Notes under the pieces: generated by a model
Told to the model about the DNA's origin: nothing
Seen by the model: only the letters and a program-made list of their open reading frames with translations
The model's database searches: none
Position numbers and translations under genes: made by a program
Shown: positions 37,973 through 46,661 of the stretch, piece by piece
How positions within the stretch are numbered: position 1 is the stretch's first letter
Layout of the letters: every line of letters starts with the position of its first letter
From: Janthinobacterium lividum
GTDB lineage: Bacteria; Pseudomonadota; Gammaproteobacteria; Burkholderiales; Burkholderiaceae_D
NCBI RefSeq assembly: GCF_023509035.1
Contig: NZ_CP075583.1
Coordinates: 2,418,001 to 2,482,000 of the forward strand
Direction: 5' to 3'
Length of the DNA stretch: 64,000 nt

Positions 37973-40822
37973 TTGACACAAGATATCGTTAGCGCGGTAG
38001 CCGCCTTCAATGGCGCGACACGCCTGTATGCATTGTCCATTGGCGACGACGGCCAGGACGGCGGCTTGCTGGTCGAAGCCTTTGCCGCCGATGAACGGCT
38101 GCAGGAGGTTGGCGCGCGCGAGATTATCGCCTTGTCCACCAGCGCCCATGTTGCGCTGGCGTCCCTGCTGGGCCAGCCGGCCAGCCTGCATATCAGCCTG
38201 GCCGATGGCACGCGCACGCAGTTTTCCGGCTATATCAGCGTAGCGGCCATGCTGGGCAGCAATGGCGGCCTGGCGCGCTACAGGCTGCGCATCACGCCTT
38301 GGCTGTGGCTGCTGACGCAAGTGCGTAACAGCCGCGTCTGGCAAGATCGGAGTGTGACGGCCATCGTCGACGAGGTATTGCAAGCCTATGCGCCGCATGC
38401 CCTGTGGCAATGGAGCGACGAGGTGGCGCAGTGCATGCAGCAGGCGGGCGAGCGCAGCTATTGCTGCCAATACCGGGAAACGGACTACGATTTCGTGCGC
38501 CGGCTGCTGACGGAAGAGGGCATCGCCTGGCGCTTCGACGCGCACACATTGATTTTGTTCGCCGACAGCAGCCAGCCGTGCGCCACGCCCGAGGACGCCA
38601 GCAGCGCGCAAGGCGGTGGCTTGCGCTTTCATGGCGCCAGGGCCGGCGAAGCGAGCGACAGCGTGCAGGCGCTGTGCGCGCGGCGCAGCCTGCACGTCGG
38701 GCTGAGTAGCGTGCTGAGCTACGATTACAAGGCCAAGAAGGCGGTCGCCGCCAGCGTGCCGACGAATATGGTCATCGGCGGCAAGCATGCTCCCGTGCTG
38801 GAAAGCTACGATACGCCGGGCCAGTACTGGTATGCGAATGGCACGCAGGCACAGCACTATGCCGCGTTGCAAATGCAGGCCCGCGAAGCGCGCGCCCAGT
38901 TGTGGCAGGCGCGCTCGACGGTACGCACCTTGCGCGCCGGCACGCGGTTTACCCTGACGCAGGGACCGTTGCCGCAGGCCGACGGTGCCGCGTCCGACTA
39001 TGTCGTGCTCCGGGTGGCCAGCATCGGCATCAACAATCTGCCGGCGCCCGCGTCGCAGGCGCTGGCTGAACTGTTCGGCCCGGTGCCCGAACTGCTGGAC
39101 GAAGCCATGCCCGGGCTGGGCGATGGTTTTTCCGACTTTGCCGCCGCGATCGCCCAGGCGCAAGCCAGCGGTTACGCCAACTGCATCGAGATGATTGCCG
39201 CCGCAACGCCATGGCGGCCTGTGCATGACGGCAACGACGCGCGCCACCATCCGAAGCCGACGGCCTGCGGCAGCCAGAGCGCCATCGTGGTCGGTGCCGA
39301 CGGCGGCGCCAGCGCCAGCGGCGGCAGCGAGATCCATTGCGACAAGCTGGGGCGGGTGCGCATCCGTTTCCACTGGCAGCAGGAGGGTAGCGCCACCTGC
39401 TGGGTGCGTGTGGCGCAGCGCTCGGCCGGCGGCGGCATGGGCAGCCAGTTCCTGCCGCGCATCGGCCAGGAAGTGCTGGTGCAATTCCTGGAAAACGATA
39501 TCGACCGGCCCCTCATCGTCGGCGCCCTGTACAACGGGCAGGGCGAGGGCGGCGTCGCGCCCACGCCGGGCGGCATCACGGACAAGCCCGCGGACGCCAG
39601 CGTATTCGACCCGGCGCGCGACCATGCGCCGTCGGCGCAGGGCAACGTGGCTGGCGGCAACAGCCCGGTCTGGCATGGCGCGGCCGGCGGCAGCGCCGGC
39701 CACCGCAACGGCGCGGCGCAATGGGGTATCCGCAGCAAGGAATTCGGCGCCGCCGGCTACAACCAGTTGCTGTTCGACGATACCGACCAGCAGGGGCGCA
39801 TCCAGCTCAAGAGCAGCCATGCGGCAAGCGAACTCAATCTTGGCCACCTGATCCATGCGGCCGACAATTACCGGGGCAGCCTGCGCGGCACGGGCGCCGA
39901 GCTGCGCACCGACGCTTACGGCGCCGTGCGGGCCGGTGCCGGGCTTCTGATTTCCAGCTACCTCGTCAACCATGACGCGCAGGCGCGCGATCCGGCCGGC
40001 GACAATGCGCCGGGCATGGTCTTGCTCAAGCAGGCCGCCAAGCTGGGCGAAACCTTCAGCGCCGCCGCCGTCACGCACAAGACGGTCGCGTACGCCAGCC
40101 ACCTGGGCCCGGCCAAGGCGAATGCCAGCGTACTGGATGAGAAGGCGGCGCCCTTGCCAGCGTTTCTGACCAGCGTCTCCGGCATGCTGAGCCAGGACAA
40201 TACGGCCGCCGCCAGGCGCGATGCGGCGGGCAAGCCGACCAGCCCCGGCGACGACAAGCTGCCGCACAGCAGCGACGCCATCATCGCCATCGCCGCCCGC
40301 GCCGGGCTGGGCGTGCTGGCGAGCCAGGATATCCAGCTGGCGAATGGCGAAACCACCTCCCTGATGAGCGGGCTGGACACCCAGTTCGTCGGCGGCGGCC
40401 AGCTGCGCGTGCACAGCGGCCAGGCCATCGGCGCCCTGGCCGGCGTCGTCAAGGCGGGCGAGAACAACATCGGCCTGCAACTGATCGCCGCCAAACAGGC
40501 CATCGACCTGCAGGCGCAGGCCGACGTGCTCAACGTGCAGGCGCGCGAGGAAGTCAATATCGTCAGCGCCGCCGCGCACATCGACTGGGCGGCGGCGAAA
40601 AGCATCCGCCTGTCGACGGCGGGCGGCGCGAATATCACGATCGAGGGCGGCAACATCACCGTTCAATGTCCGGGCAAGATCACGGTGCATGCCGGCAAGA
40701 AGAGTTTTATCGGGCCGGAACGGCTGGCTTATCCGTTGCCCAGATTTTCCCGTTCCATATGCAAACGATGCAGGCTTAATGCCGCCAAATCAGGTTCGCC
40801 TTTTTCTATGGTGAATGAGTGA
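37973..40822 (+). CDS. vgrG: VgrG, type VI secretion spike protein
   Basis: About 949 residues. It has an N-terminal gp27-like domain (YQYRETDYDFVRRLLTEEGIAW-type region near 170), a gp5-like OB region near 470-520 (TCWVRVAQRSAGGGMGSQFLPRIGQEVLVQFLENDIDRPLIVG) and a C-terminal DUF2345 extension (~730-900). A tail with paired Cys (SICKRCRLNAAKSGSPF) follows. The spike carries effectors through the Hcp tube. I prefer TTG 37973 (MTQDIVSAVAAFNGATRLY) with GAAGAG upstream; an ATG at 37907 is possible. No other T6SS structural gene or PAAR gene lies in the window, so this is an orphan VgrG island. Confidence 0.92.
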   Translation: MTQDIVSAVAAFNGATRLYALSIGDDGQDGGLLVEAFAADERLQEVGAREIIALSTSAHVALASLLGQPASLHISLADGTRTQFSGYISVAAMLGSNGGLARYRLRITPWLWLLTQVRNSRVWQDRSVTAIVDEVLQAYAPHALWQWSDEVAQCMQQAGERSYCCQYRETDYDFVRRLLTEEGIAWRFDAHTLILFADSSQPCATPEDASSAQGGGLRFHGARAGEASDSVQALCARRSLHVGLSSVLSYDYKAKKAVAASVPTNMVIGGKHAPVLESYDTPGQYWYANGTQAQHYAALQMQAREARAQLWQARSTVRTLRAGTRFTLTQGPLPQADGAASDYVVLRVASIGINNLPAPASQALAELFGPVPELLDEAMPGLGDGFSDFAAAIAQAQASGYANCIEMIAAATPWRPVHDGNDARHHPKPTACGSQSAIVVGADGGASASGGSEIHCDKLGRVRIRFHWQQEGSATCWVRVAQRSAGGGMGSQFLPRIGQEVLVQFLENDIDRPLIVGALYNGQGEGGVAPTPGGITDKPADASVFDPARDHAPSAQGNVAGGNSPVWHGAAGGSAGHRNGAAQWGIRSKEFGAAGYNQLLFDDTDQQGRIQLKSSHAASELNLGHLIHAADNYRGSLRGTGAELRTDAYGAVRAGAGLLISSYLVNHDAQARDPAGDNAPGMVLLKQAAKLGETFSAAAVTHKTVAYASHLGPAKANASVLDEKAAPLPAFLTSVSGMLSQDNTAAARRDAAGKPTSPGDDKLPHSSDAIIAIAARAGLGVLASQDIQLANGETTSLMSGLDTQFVGGGQLRVHSGQAIGALAGVVKAGENNIGLQLIAAKQAIDLQAQADVLNVQAREEVNIVSAAAHIDWAAAKSIRLSTAGGANITIEGGNITVQCPGKITVHAGKKSFIGPERLAYPLPRFSRSICKRCRLNAAKSGSPFSMVNE

Positions 40823-40857
40823 TCAGCCAAAAATATCCGTTAAAGGAGTATGAATAG

Positions 40858-41769
40858 GTGAGTATTAATATGTTTCCCGCTGATTGGAAAGCATCATTGC
40901 ATACGCGCTTGCAGGCGTTTCGCTGCCAATTTCCCGACGCGCATATTTATGCGCTGGTCGATGGCGTTTTTGACGAGTCGTGTTATCCATTGCTTAAGCG
41001 TGCGCAGCACCTGCAATATGAGTTGCTGTTTGCCGGTACGCCATGTGCTGATGAAGAAACTTTGACAGTTTCTCCGCTGCTGGTTGAGTTTCGCGATGCA
41101 GGTCGTTTTACTTGGGAACGACTGCTTGAGAAAGCCAATGGTCATCCGGCGCTCAGTTTGATCGTCACGCCGGAGCCGTTGAGCCAACTGGCGGCCCGCT
41201 TGGCAGCATGGTGCATCGTTGACGCCGCCGACTATACGGTGGCATTGTCGTTTGCCGATACCCGCATTTTGCCGCAGCTTTTCAAGATATTGACGGCGCA
41301 GCAGTTGGGCCAGCTTTGTGGGCCGGCAGACCATTGGCAATATGTCACGCGCAACGGTGACTGGCGTGACTTGACCTTGCCTGGTGAGGCGCTTCCGGCG
41401 GCGGTTGGCATATCGTTAAGCGAGCAGCAATGCGCTCAACTGATGCGCGCGGCGGAAGGCGACGGTATCCTGTTCCAAGTGCGCGCGACCAGTCCTCGCT
41501 TGTTAGAGCCCCATACTGCAGCACACGCCCATGCCCTGGTCGAATATTGGCTGGATTGTGCCGATCATGCACGGCTCGAAGCACCGCCAGATCGATTTGA
41601 CGTATGCATATTTGGCCTCGAAAATCCAGGCCTGCAAGCACGGCCGCAACTTGCGTCCTGGCTAGCTGAACCTGCACAGGCACAAGTGCCAGCTGCATTG
41701 TTTGAACTATGGCTGGCAGAGCAATCCTCTGTCGATGTGTCGACGTTATCGGTGGAGACAAAGTCATGA
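40858..41769 (+). CDS. DUF4123 effector adaptor
   Basis: 303 residues from GTG 40858 with AAAGGAG upstream. It matches the DUF4123 (Tap/TEC) adaptor pattern: N-terminal IYALVDGVFDESCYPLLK, middle ALSFADTRILPQLFKILTAQQLGQLCGP, and a C-terminal helical domain. DUF4123 proteins load a cognate effector on VgrG and are not themselves secreted. It follows vgrG by 35 bp and its stop overlaps the next gene (ATGA). The effector expected to be loaded is the DUF2235 protein at 43387. Confidence 0.87.
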   Translation: MSINMFPADWKASLHTRLQAFRCQFPDAHIYALVDGVFDESCYPLLKRAQHLQYELLFAGTPCADEETLTVSPLLVEFRDAGRFTWERLLEKANGHPALSLIVTPEPLSQLAARLAAWCIVDAADYTVALSFADTRILPQLFKILTAQQLGQLCGPADHWQYVTRNGDWRDLTLPGEALPAAVGISLSEQQCAQLMRAAEGDGILFQVRATSPRLLEPHTAAHAHALVEYWLDCADHARLEAPPDRFDVCIFGLENPGLQARPQLASWLAEPAQAQVPAALFELWLAEQSSVDVSTLSVETKS

Positions 41770-42320
41770 TTGTCTTGTTCAGGCAGTGGCTGTGGCGAGG
41801 CCTCTTGCTGGCCGCATGTTTACCCGGCGTCGCCATGGCCGCGAGCATTCAGGCGCTGAATTATTCTTCACGCGAAGTCGATTACATCGCGGTTGAAAAT
41901 CCTGGCAATACCAACAGCGGCGGCGGTGGCGATTCGATCCGTCCATACGGGCAGGGCGGATCGATATGCTGTTTCAGCGTGCCGGAAAAGTGGCATGGGG
42001 ATTTGAAGGTCGTGGTGGTCTATCAGTTGTCCCCGGACCCGACCTTTCATCGCGAGACGGTCAGTGTTCCACCGTATCCGGATGGGAAGGGAGGCGATAT
42101 CTGGCTGATCGTCTATGAAGATGGCAGCGTGGGCGCCGTGGTGTCGCTTTACGGACCGAGCCGACCGGAGTGGCCGGGAAAAATCAAGGGGTATCCGGTG
42201 CCGACGAAAGAATATCGCGAAGAGCGCCGCAAGGATAAACTAAAGAGAGAGAGAAATACACTCGATTTTTTGGAAAAAGATTGCTGCGTGATTTTTATAC
42301 CTTGTCAGACGAAAAGATAA
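41766..42320 (+). CDS. DUF3304 protein, copy 1 (putative immunity)
   Basis: 184 residues with a Sec signal peptide (LWRGLLLAACLPGVAMA|AS). The mature part is nearly identical to copy 2 (SIQALNYSSREVDYIAVENPGNT, YGQGG, ICCFSVPEKW, GDIWLIVYEDGSVGAVVSLYGPSRPEWPGKIKGYPVPTKEYR) and matches DUF3304, often found beside T6SS lipases. A periplasmic location suits an immunity protein for a periplasm-acting phospholipase; that role is inference. The C-terminal tail diverges at AAAAA (42274-42278); one extra A would give KRLLRDFYTLSDEKIKEKKRN, closer to copy 2, so a frameshift is possible. Confidence 0.8.
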   Translation: MIVLFRQWLWRGLLLAACLPGVAMAASIQALNYSSREVDYIAVENPGNTNSGGGGDSIRPYGQGGSICCFSVPEKWHGDLKVVVVYQLSPDPTFHRETVSVPPYPDGKGGDIWLIVYEDGSVGAVVSLYGPSRPEWPGKIKGYPVPTKEYREERRKDKLKRERNTLDFLEKDCCVIFIPCQTKR

Positions 42321-42384
42321 AAGAAAAAAAAAGAAATTATTGATTTTCAAAAAAAATTGTCCAGAGTTTAGAGGGGGATGTGCG

Positions 42385-42762
42385 ATGACAGACTTTTTAG
42401 CCGAAAGCTATTCTGTTGATGAAACTGATCCATCTGACAAGGGCCGTTTTTTTTACAGAATTAATGAAATGGATGAAATTATAGAACTTATGAAGAAGCG
42501 TGAGTGCCCACTTCCCGGCTTCCCTCCCCCATGTGATGTCAATCTGTTTTTCGGCTTCTTCTTCGACGGCACCAGCAATAATATGGAGCGGGATGTGCCG
42601 TTTCACTCGCACAGCAATGTGGCGCGCTTGTATCGTGCATTTCCTGGCGGTAAAGATACGCATGGCAGTGATGTTTGGCTATGCAAACTGTATACGCAAC
42701 TGAACGTTAGTAAGGGCGTCAAGGCACGCGCGCTGAGTCTTGGCCATTTATGCATAGGATGA
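42385..42762 (+). pseudogene. DUF2235 effector remnant
   Basis: 125 codons from ATG 42385 (GAGGGGG upstream). Residues 1-~95 parallel the intact DUF2235 protein (GFPPPCDVNLFFGFFFDGTSNNMERD...). Sequence then jumps at ~42670 to VWLCKLYTQLNVSKGVKARALSLG, which corresponds to residues ~255-275 of the intact copy, and ends shortly after. About 155 codons including the GFSRG nucleophile are deleted, and everything beyond the second fragment is gone. It cannot be an active lipase. Left by tandem duplication followed by deletion. Confidence 0.85.
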
Positions 42763-42766
42763 AACC

Positions 42767-43390
42767 ATGAATACGTTACTCAAGCGCCAACTATGGCGAG
42801 GTCTTTTGCTGGCAGCATGCTTACCCGGCGTCGCCATGGCCGCGAGCATTCAGGCGCTGAATTATTCTTCGCGCGAAGTCGATTACATCGCGGTTGAAAA
42901 TCCGGGTAATACCAAAAGTGGTGGCGGTGGCGATTCGATCGATCCATATGGGCAGGGCGGCATAATATGCTGTTTCAGCGTGCCGGAAAAATGGTATGCG
43001 GATTTGAAGGTCGTGGTGAAGTATCAATTTTACCCAGACCCGACCCTGCATCGCGAAACGGTCAGCATTCCGCCGTATCCGGATGGGAAGGCGGGTGATA
43101 TCTGGCTGATCGTCTATGAAGATGGCAGCGTGGGTGCCGTGGTGTCGCTTTACGGACCGAGCCGACCGGAGTGGCCTGGGAAAATCAAGGGGTATCCGGT
43201 GCCGACGAAGGAGTATCGGGATGAGCGTCGAAAGGAAAAGATAAAAAGAGAAAAGGCTTGGTTGAGCGCTATGGAGAAGGGTTTGACAGAGGATACTAGT
43301 GCGTTGTCAAATGATCAGATTATTGGTATTAAAGAGTCAATTGAGCGAAAGAAAAATCTTATAAAATATCTGGAGGATATAAAACCATGA
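42767..43390 (+). CDS. DUF3304 protein, copy 2 (putative immunity)
   Basis: 207 residues with the same signal peptide as copy 1 (LLLAACLPGVAMA|AS) and a near-identical mature core. It has a longer charged C-terminal tail (RRKEKIKREKAWLSAMEKGL... IERKKNLIKYLEDIKP). Its stop overlaps the DUF2235 ATG (ATGA), the close coupling expected for a toxin-immunity pair. Probable periplasmic antidote to the downstream lipase; not proven by sequence. Confidence 0.83.
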   Translation: MNTLLKRQLWRGLLLAACLPGVAMAASIQALNYSSREVDYIAVENPGNTKSGGGGDSIDPYGQGGIICCFSVPEKWYADLKVVVKYQFYPDPTLHRETVSIPPYPDGKAGDIWLIVYEDGSVGAVVSLYGPSRPEWPGKIKGYPVPTKEYRDERRKEKIKREKAWLSAMEKGLTEDTSALSNDQIIGIKESIERKKNLIKYLEDIKP

Positions 43391-45489
43391 CGGCATTTTT
43401 GGCTGATATTTATCCCGCTAATAAAAATGACCCATCGGATTTAATTCAGTTTTTTGACAGGCAAACAGAACTGTCAAAAATTGAAAAAATTACTGAAAAA
43501 AGAGAATGCCCTTCCATAGGATTTCCTCCCTCATGCGATGCGAATCTATTTTTCGGCTTCTTCTTCGACGGCACCAATAATAATATGGAACGGGATGTGC
43601 CGTTTCACTCGCACAGCAATGTGGCGCGCTTGTATCGTGCATTTCCCGGTGGTAAAGATAAGCATGGCAGCGAGGCCTGGCCCGACTTGGAAACAAAATA
43701 CCACAAAAGTTACTTTCGCACCTACGTCCCCGGGGTCGGCACACGCTTCGATGAGGTTGGCGATACGGGCGAGGGATTTAGCGTCCTCACCAGCGACCGG
43801 GCGCGCGGTCTGGCTTTTGCCTACAAGGGCGAGAATCGCATCATCTGGGCATTGGTGGAAGCAATCAATAATGTGCATAGATATTATACCGATATCCCCT
43901 TGGTGGATGACATGACGTTTAAAAAGGACTTCAATACGCTCAATTTGCCCAGCAAAGTGCAGCCTTCACAGGCGCTGGTGAGCGCTTTTACGCAGGCCTT
44001 GCAAAAGTTGCACAGCAATTTGCGGCCATTTGTGCCAACCGATGCGCCGGCGAAAAGCGTCAATAAAGGCAGGGTGCTCAATATCTTCGTGTCGATGTTC
44101 GGTTTCTCGCGTGGCGCGGCCGAAGCGCGTTCGTTTGCCAACTGGTTTATCTGGTTATGCAAGCTGGATGCGCAACTGACCGCTAGCAAAGGCGTCAAGG
44201 CTCGCCAATTAAGTATTGGCACTATCGAGGTGACGTTCGACTTTATGGGCCTGTTCGATACCGTCGCTTCGGTTGGCTTGGCGGCTTCAGTGCCCCTCCC
44301 GAACAGGATGGTGGACGGACATGGCGGCTGGGCCGACACCGAAGTGTCGCTCAGGATACCCACGTCACCGGGGCCAAGCAAGTGCCTGCATCTGGTGTCG
44401 GCGCATGAAGTGCGCCGATCTTTTCCCTTGGACTCCGTTGCTCACCTGGGCAATATTCCCCCTAATTGCACGGAAATTGTTTTTCCTGGCGTTCATTCGG
44501 ACATCGGAGGCGGCTATTTGCCGCGAGAGCAAGGGCGCGGCACAGATCCAAGCGGAGGCGACTTGATGTCGCGCATTACGTTGGCCACAATGTACCGGGC
44601 TGCCCGCCTGGCTGGGGTGCCGCTGAAGCTGGAAGAGGCCCGTGAAGCGACGAAGCGAGCCTTTCGCATCGATCCACGCACAATAGCCACCTTCAATGCG
44701 TATATCGGCTTTTGCCATGCGCAGCAAGGCGCTGAACCCTCGTTGCGGCTGCATAGGATCATGGAATTCCAGCACATGCTGTACATACAGTGGCGCAAGA
44801 AAATGCTGGGCAAGATGGGAGATTTACCGAATGTCAAGAATCTGGCAACAAGCTATAAAAGCGGGAAATTCGATTTTACTGATCTCACGATGGCGGACAA
44901 AGAGCTGGAGGAAGAGGTTGCGAGCTTTGAGAAGTGGCGCATCGATCAGCGCGCGACCGCTAGTAGAGGGCGGCCCCGTAATCCCGAATGGGAGCCTATT
45001 GCCGAATTTTGGGACAAGCCGGTACCACCCGCCGAAGTAAATAACTTTTTTGAGCAGTTCGTGCATGACTCGCGCGCGTGGTTCAAACCGCTGGGGAAAG
45101 ACATTCCCGACTTGTGGTACGCGCTGGAATTGCTTGTGGCTCAGGAAGAGCGAGCCCGTGAATGGGAGAGCGGTCCGGAGGCAGACCCTGGGAAGCCTAA
45201 TCCCTATCGCTTGAGCACGAAGGAAAAAGAGCAATTGCTGCGATACAAAGCTGTCAAAGGCACTGAAAATGAAATGGATGCGATCGAGCCGGACAAGGGC
45301 GGACGCGAGAACAGACTCCTGGGAGGTGGCTACTTGCGTTTCCGGTCAATTTACATGGGATCGGATACCTTCAAGCCGTCGGGCGCTCAGTATGCGGGCA
45401 TGCTGCCTGTTTTGCACAAGGAACAGCGCGGTATCGCGATGGCCCATCATAGATCTGCCGATGCGGTGGAGCAGGTGAAGACGGCGTAA
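43387..45489 (+). CDS. DUF2235 (Tle1-like) T6SS lipase effector
   Basis: A 700-residue member of DUF2235, the alpha/beta-hydrolase family containing T6SS phospholipase Tle1. Early motif FFGFFFDGTNNNMERD (~55-70), nucleophile Ser241 in GFSRGAAEARSF, acidic candidate in FDFMGLFDTVASVG (~280) and FPGVHSDIGGGYLP (~365) typical of the family. No signal peptide, as expected for a spike-delivered toxin. It would hydrolyse phospholipids in the target periplasm. It shows more AT-rich codons than flanking genes. Cognate adaptor: DUF4123 at 40858; putative immunity: DUF3304. Confidence 0.88.
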   Translation: MTAFLADIYPANKNDPSDLIQFFDRQTELSKIEKITEKRECPSIGFPPSCDANLFFGFFFDGTNNNMERDVPFHSHSNVARLYRAFPGGKDKHGSEAWPDLETKYHKSYFRTYVPGVGTRFDEVGDTGEGFSVLTSDRARGLAFAYKGENRIIWALVEAINNVHRYYTDIPLVDDMTFKKDFNTLNLPSKVQPSQALVSAFTQALQKLHSNLRPFVPTDAPAKSVNKGRVLNIFVSMFGFSRGAAEARSFANWFIWLCKLDAQLTASKGVKARQLSIGTIEVTFDFMGLFDTVASVGLAASVPLPNRMVDGHGGWADTEVSLRIPTSPGPSKCLHLVSAHEVRRSFPLDSVAHLGNIPPNCTEIVFPGVHSDIGGGYLPREQGRGTDPSGGDLMSRITLATMYRAARLAGVPLKLEEAREATKRAFRIDPRTIATFNAYIGFCHAQQGAEPSLRLHRIMEFQHMLYIQWRKKMLGKMGDLPNVKNLATSYKSGKFDFTDLTMADKELEEEVASFEKWRIDQRATASRGRPRNPEWEPIAEFWDKPVPPAEVNNFFEQFVHDSRAWFKPLGKDIPDLWYALELLVAQEERAREWESGPEADPGKPNPYRLSTKEKEQLLRYKAVKGTENEMDAIEPDKGGRENRLLGGGYLRFRSIYMGSDTFKPSGAQYAGMLPVLHKEQRGIAMAHHRSADAVEQVKTA

Positions 45490-45499
45490 GTCAAGCTAA

Positions 45500-46025
45500 G
45501 TCATTGAGCTACCCGTGCGCTGGGCCGATACGCGCACATTGCCGGCCTTGCTGGCAGCCTTGACTGAAACGCAGTCTGCGCATTTGCTGAGGCCCATCTA
45601 CCGCTGGTGGTCGCTGCGGCGCGATGGTTCCCTGGTCAGTTGACAGGGCGCAGACCAGGCCCATCCCGGCGGAGTTTGACAAATTCCCCCTCGGTGACGC
45701 CGCTTTTGCCGCCCTGGTGGATATCGCCGAGGCCGACGCCATCCTGTCCAATCTGCATGATGTGCAGCCGGACCTGTTTCATTCCGGCACCCCGGCCGAG
45801 TGTCACGCGCGCGTGGCGCGTCATTTGCTTGTGGCAAACGCCAGCGGCATCGAGGCGGCGGGCCAGCGTCAGCATTTCAGCGCCCTAGCTTTGATGCTGG
45901 CCGACGATCTTACCTTGCATCCTGCGATGGCTAGCCTGTTGCGGCGCACGCGCCAGGGTGCGAATTACCTGTCCGAGCTCGATACGTTGCCCGACGATTT
46001 CTGGCAGGCGCGCTCGGTTGCATAG
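45500..46025 (+). pseudogene. DUF4123 adaptor remnant
   Basis: Begins without a start codon 11 bp after the effector stop. The first frame reads ELPVRWADTRTLPALLAALTETQSAHLLRPIYRWWSLRRDGSLV, the middle of a DUF4123 protein. It stops at 45650. Then another frame (from about 45660) continues PAEFDKFPLGDAAFAALVDIAEADAILSNLHDVQPDL to 46025, the C-terminal helical part. So the N-terminal half is missing and there is at least one frameshift. It is not a copy of the intact DUF4123 at 40858, being clearly divergent. Confidence 0.75.
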
Positions 46026-46064
46026 CCTTGTTCCGTCAACTATCTACTTTGATAAAAGGAAATT

Positions 46065-46521
46065 ATGAAATGGATTATTTTTTCTTGGCACTGCCTTGCT
46101 GCTGAGCGGCTGTGCGTTCAAGGCTAGGCAGGTTGAGGAAGCCGGCCCAAGTCCTACCGCGACGGCGCAGGTGGGAATTGTGAATCATACAGGGAAATAT
46201 ATTTACTCCGCATCGGTTGATGGGGCCGGAGGCGCCAATATGGCTAGGTGGGGAGCGGGAGGGGCAGAACTTTGCTGTGCCTCTATCCCGAGAGTGTGGT
46301 ATCCGGGGATGATGGTGTTGGTGCGTTGGAATATGCCTGAGGGGCATACCGATGTTGTCAAAGAAAAAATGGTGGAAGTGGAAAAATACGATGAAACAGG
46401 AAGTATCTATATCCATTTTTTTCCAAACGACGAAGTTCGGGTTGTGGTTTCAATTTATCCCGGATATAGCACAGCTCATCCGATACGCCACACTGGGAAA
46501 CCAAAGGATCCCAATTCTTAG
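46065..46521 (+). CDS. DUF3304-like lipoprotein (copy 3), frameshift in signal
   Basis: ATG 46065 has a strong site (AAAAGGAAATT). The first codons hit a run of six T (46078-46083). With five T the protein reads MKWIIFLGTALLLSGCAFKARQ, a perfect lipoprotein signal with lipobox LSGC, and continues to 46521 (about 151 residues). As written the ATG frame ends early and only an internal TTG at 46096 serves the long frame. Mature part: VGIVNHTGKYIYSASVDGAGGANMARWGAGGAELCCASIPRVW ... VRWNMPEG, distantly like the other two DUF3304 proteins (shared CC and V-x-x-Y pattern). Putative outer-membrane-anchored immunity protein. Confidence 0.72.
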
Positions 46522-46661
46522 ACACGGATGGCGGGCTGATCTTTCGATGCAAAGGCTGCGCGTGTATCGGTTCCTCATGTGACATCAAGGAAGAGACATC
46601 CTGGTTCAATGGAGACGTTTGGATAAGGAGCGGCACCAGCGAGGCTGGCGCCGATGGAGGA

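Larger units (their letters stand above)
41793..43670 (+). repeat. Tandem duplication, ~1.0-kb period
   Basis: Two direct copies, about 41793-42668 and 42794-43670, offset by ~1001-1002 bp. Each holds a DUF3304 gene and the beginning of a DUF2235 gene. Nucleotide matches are long and near-identical, for example the segment encoding FFDGT(S/N)NNMERDVPFHSHSNVARLYRAFPGGKD and the signal peptide/core of DUF3304. Copies have diverged at the DUF3304 3' ends. Confidence 0.85.

Noticed and set aside
37763..40690. A 975-codon open frame antisense to vgrG
   Set aside because: It is a GC-rich shadow of vgrG, with low-complexity Ala/Arg/His/Gln composition and no family features. The plus-strand frame has clear VgrG domains.
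46522..46661. A Cys-rich continuation frame (GLIFRCKGCACIGSSCDIKEE) after the third DUF3304 gene
   Set aside because: There is no start codon or ribosome site, and the frame simply runs into the antisense of hexR. It may be remnant sequence, but I cannot support a gene.
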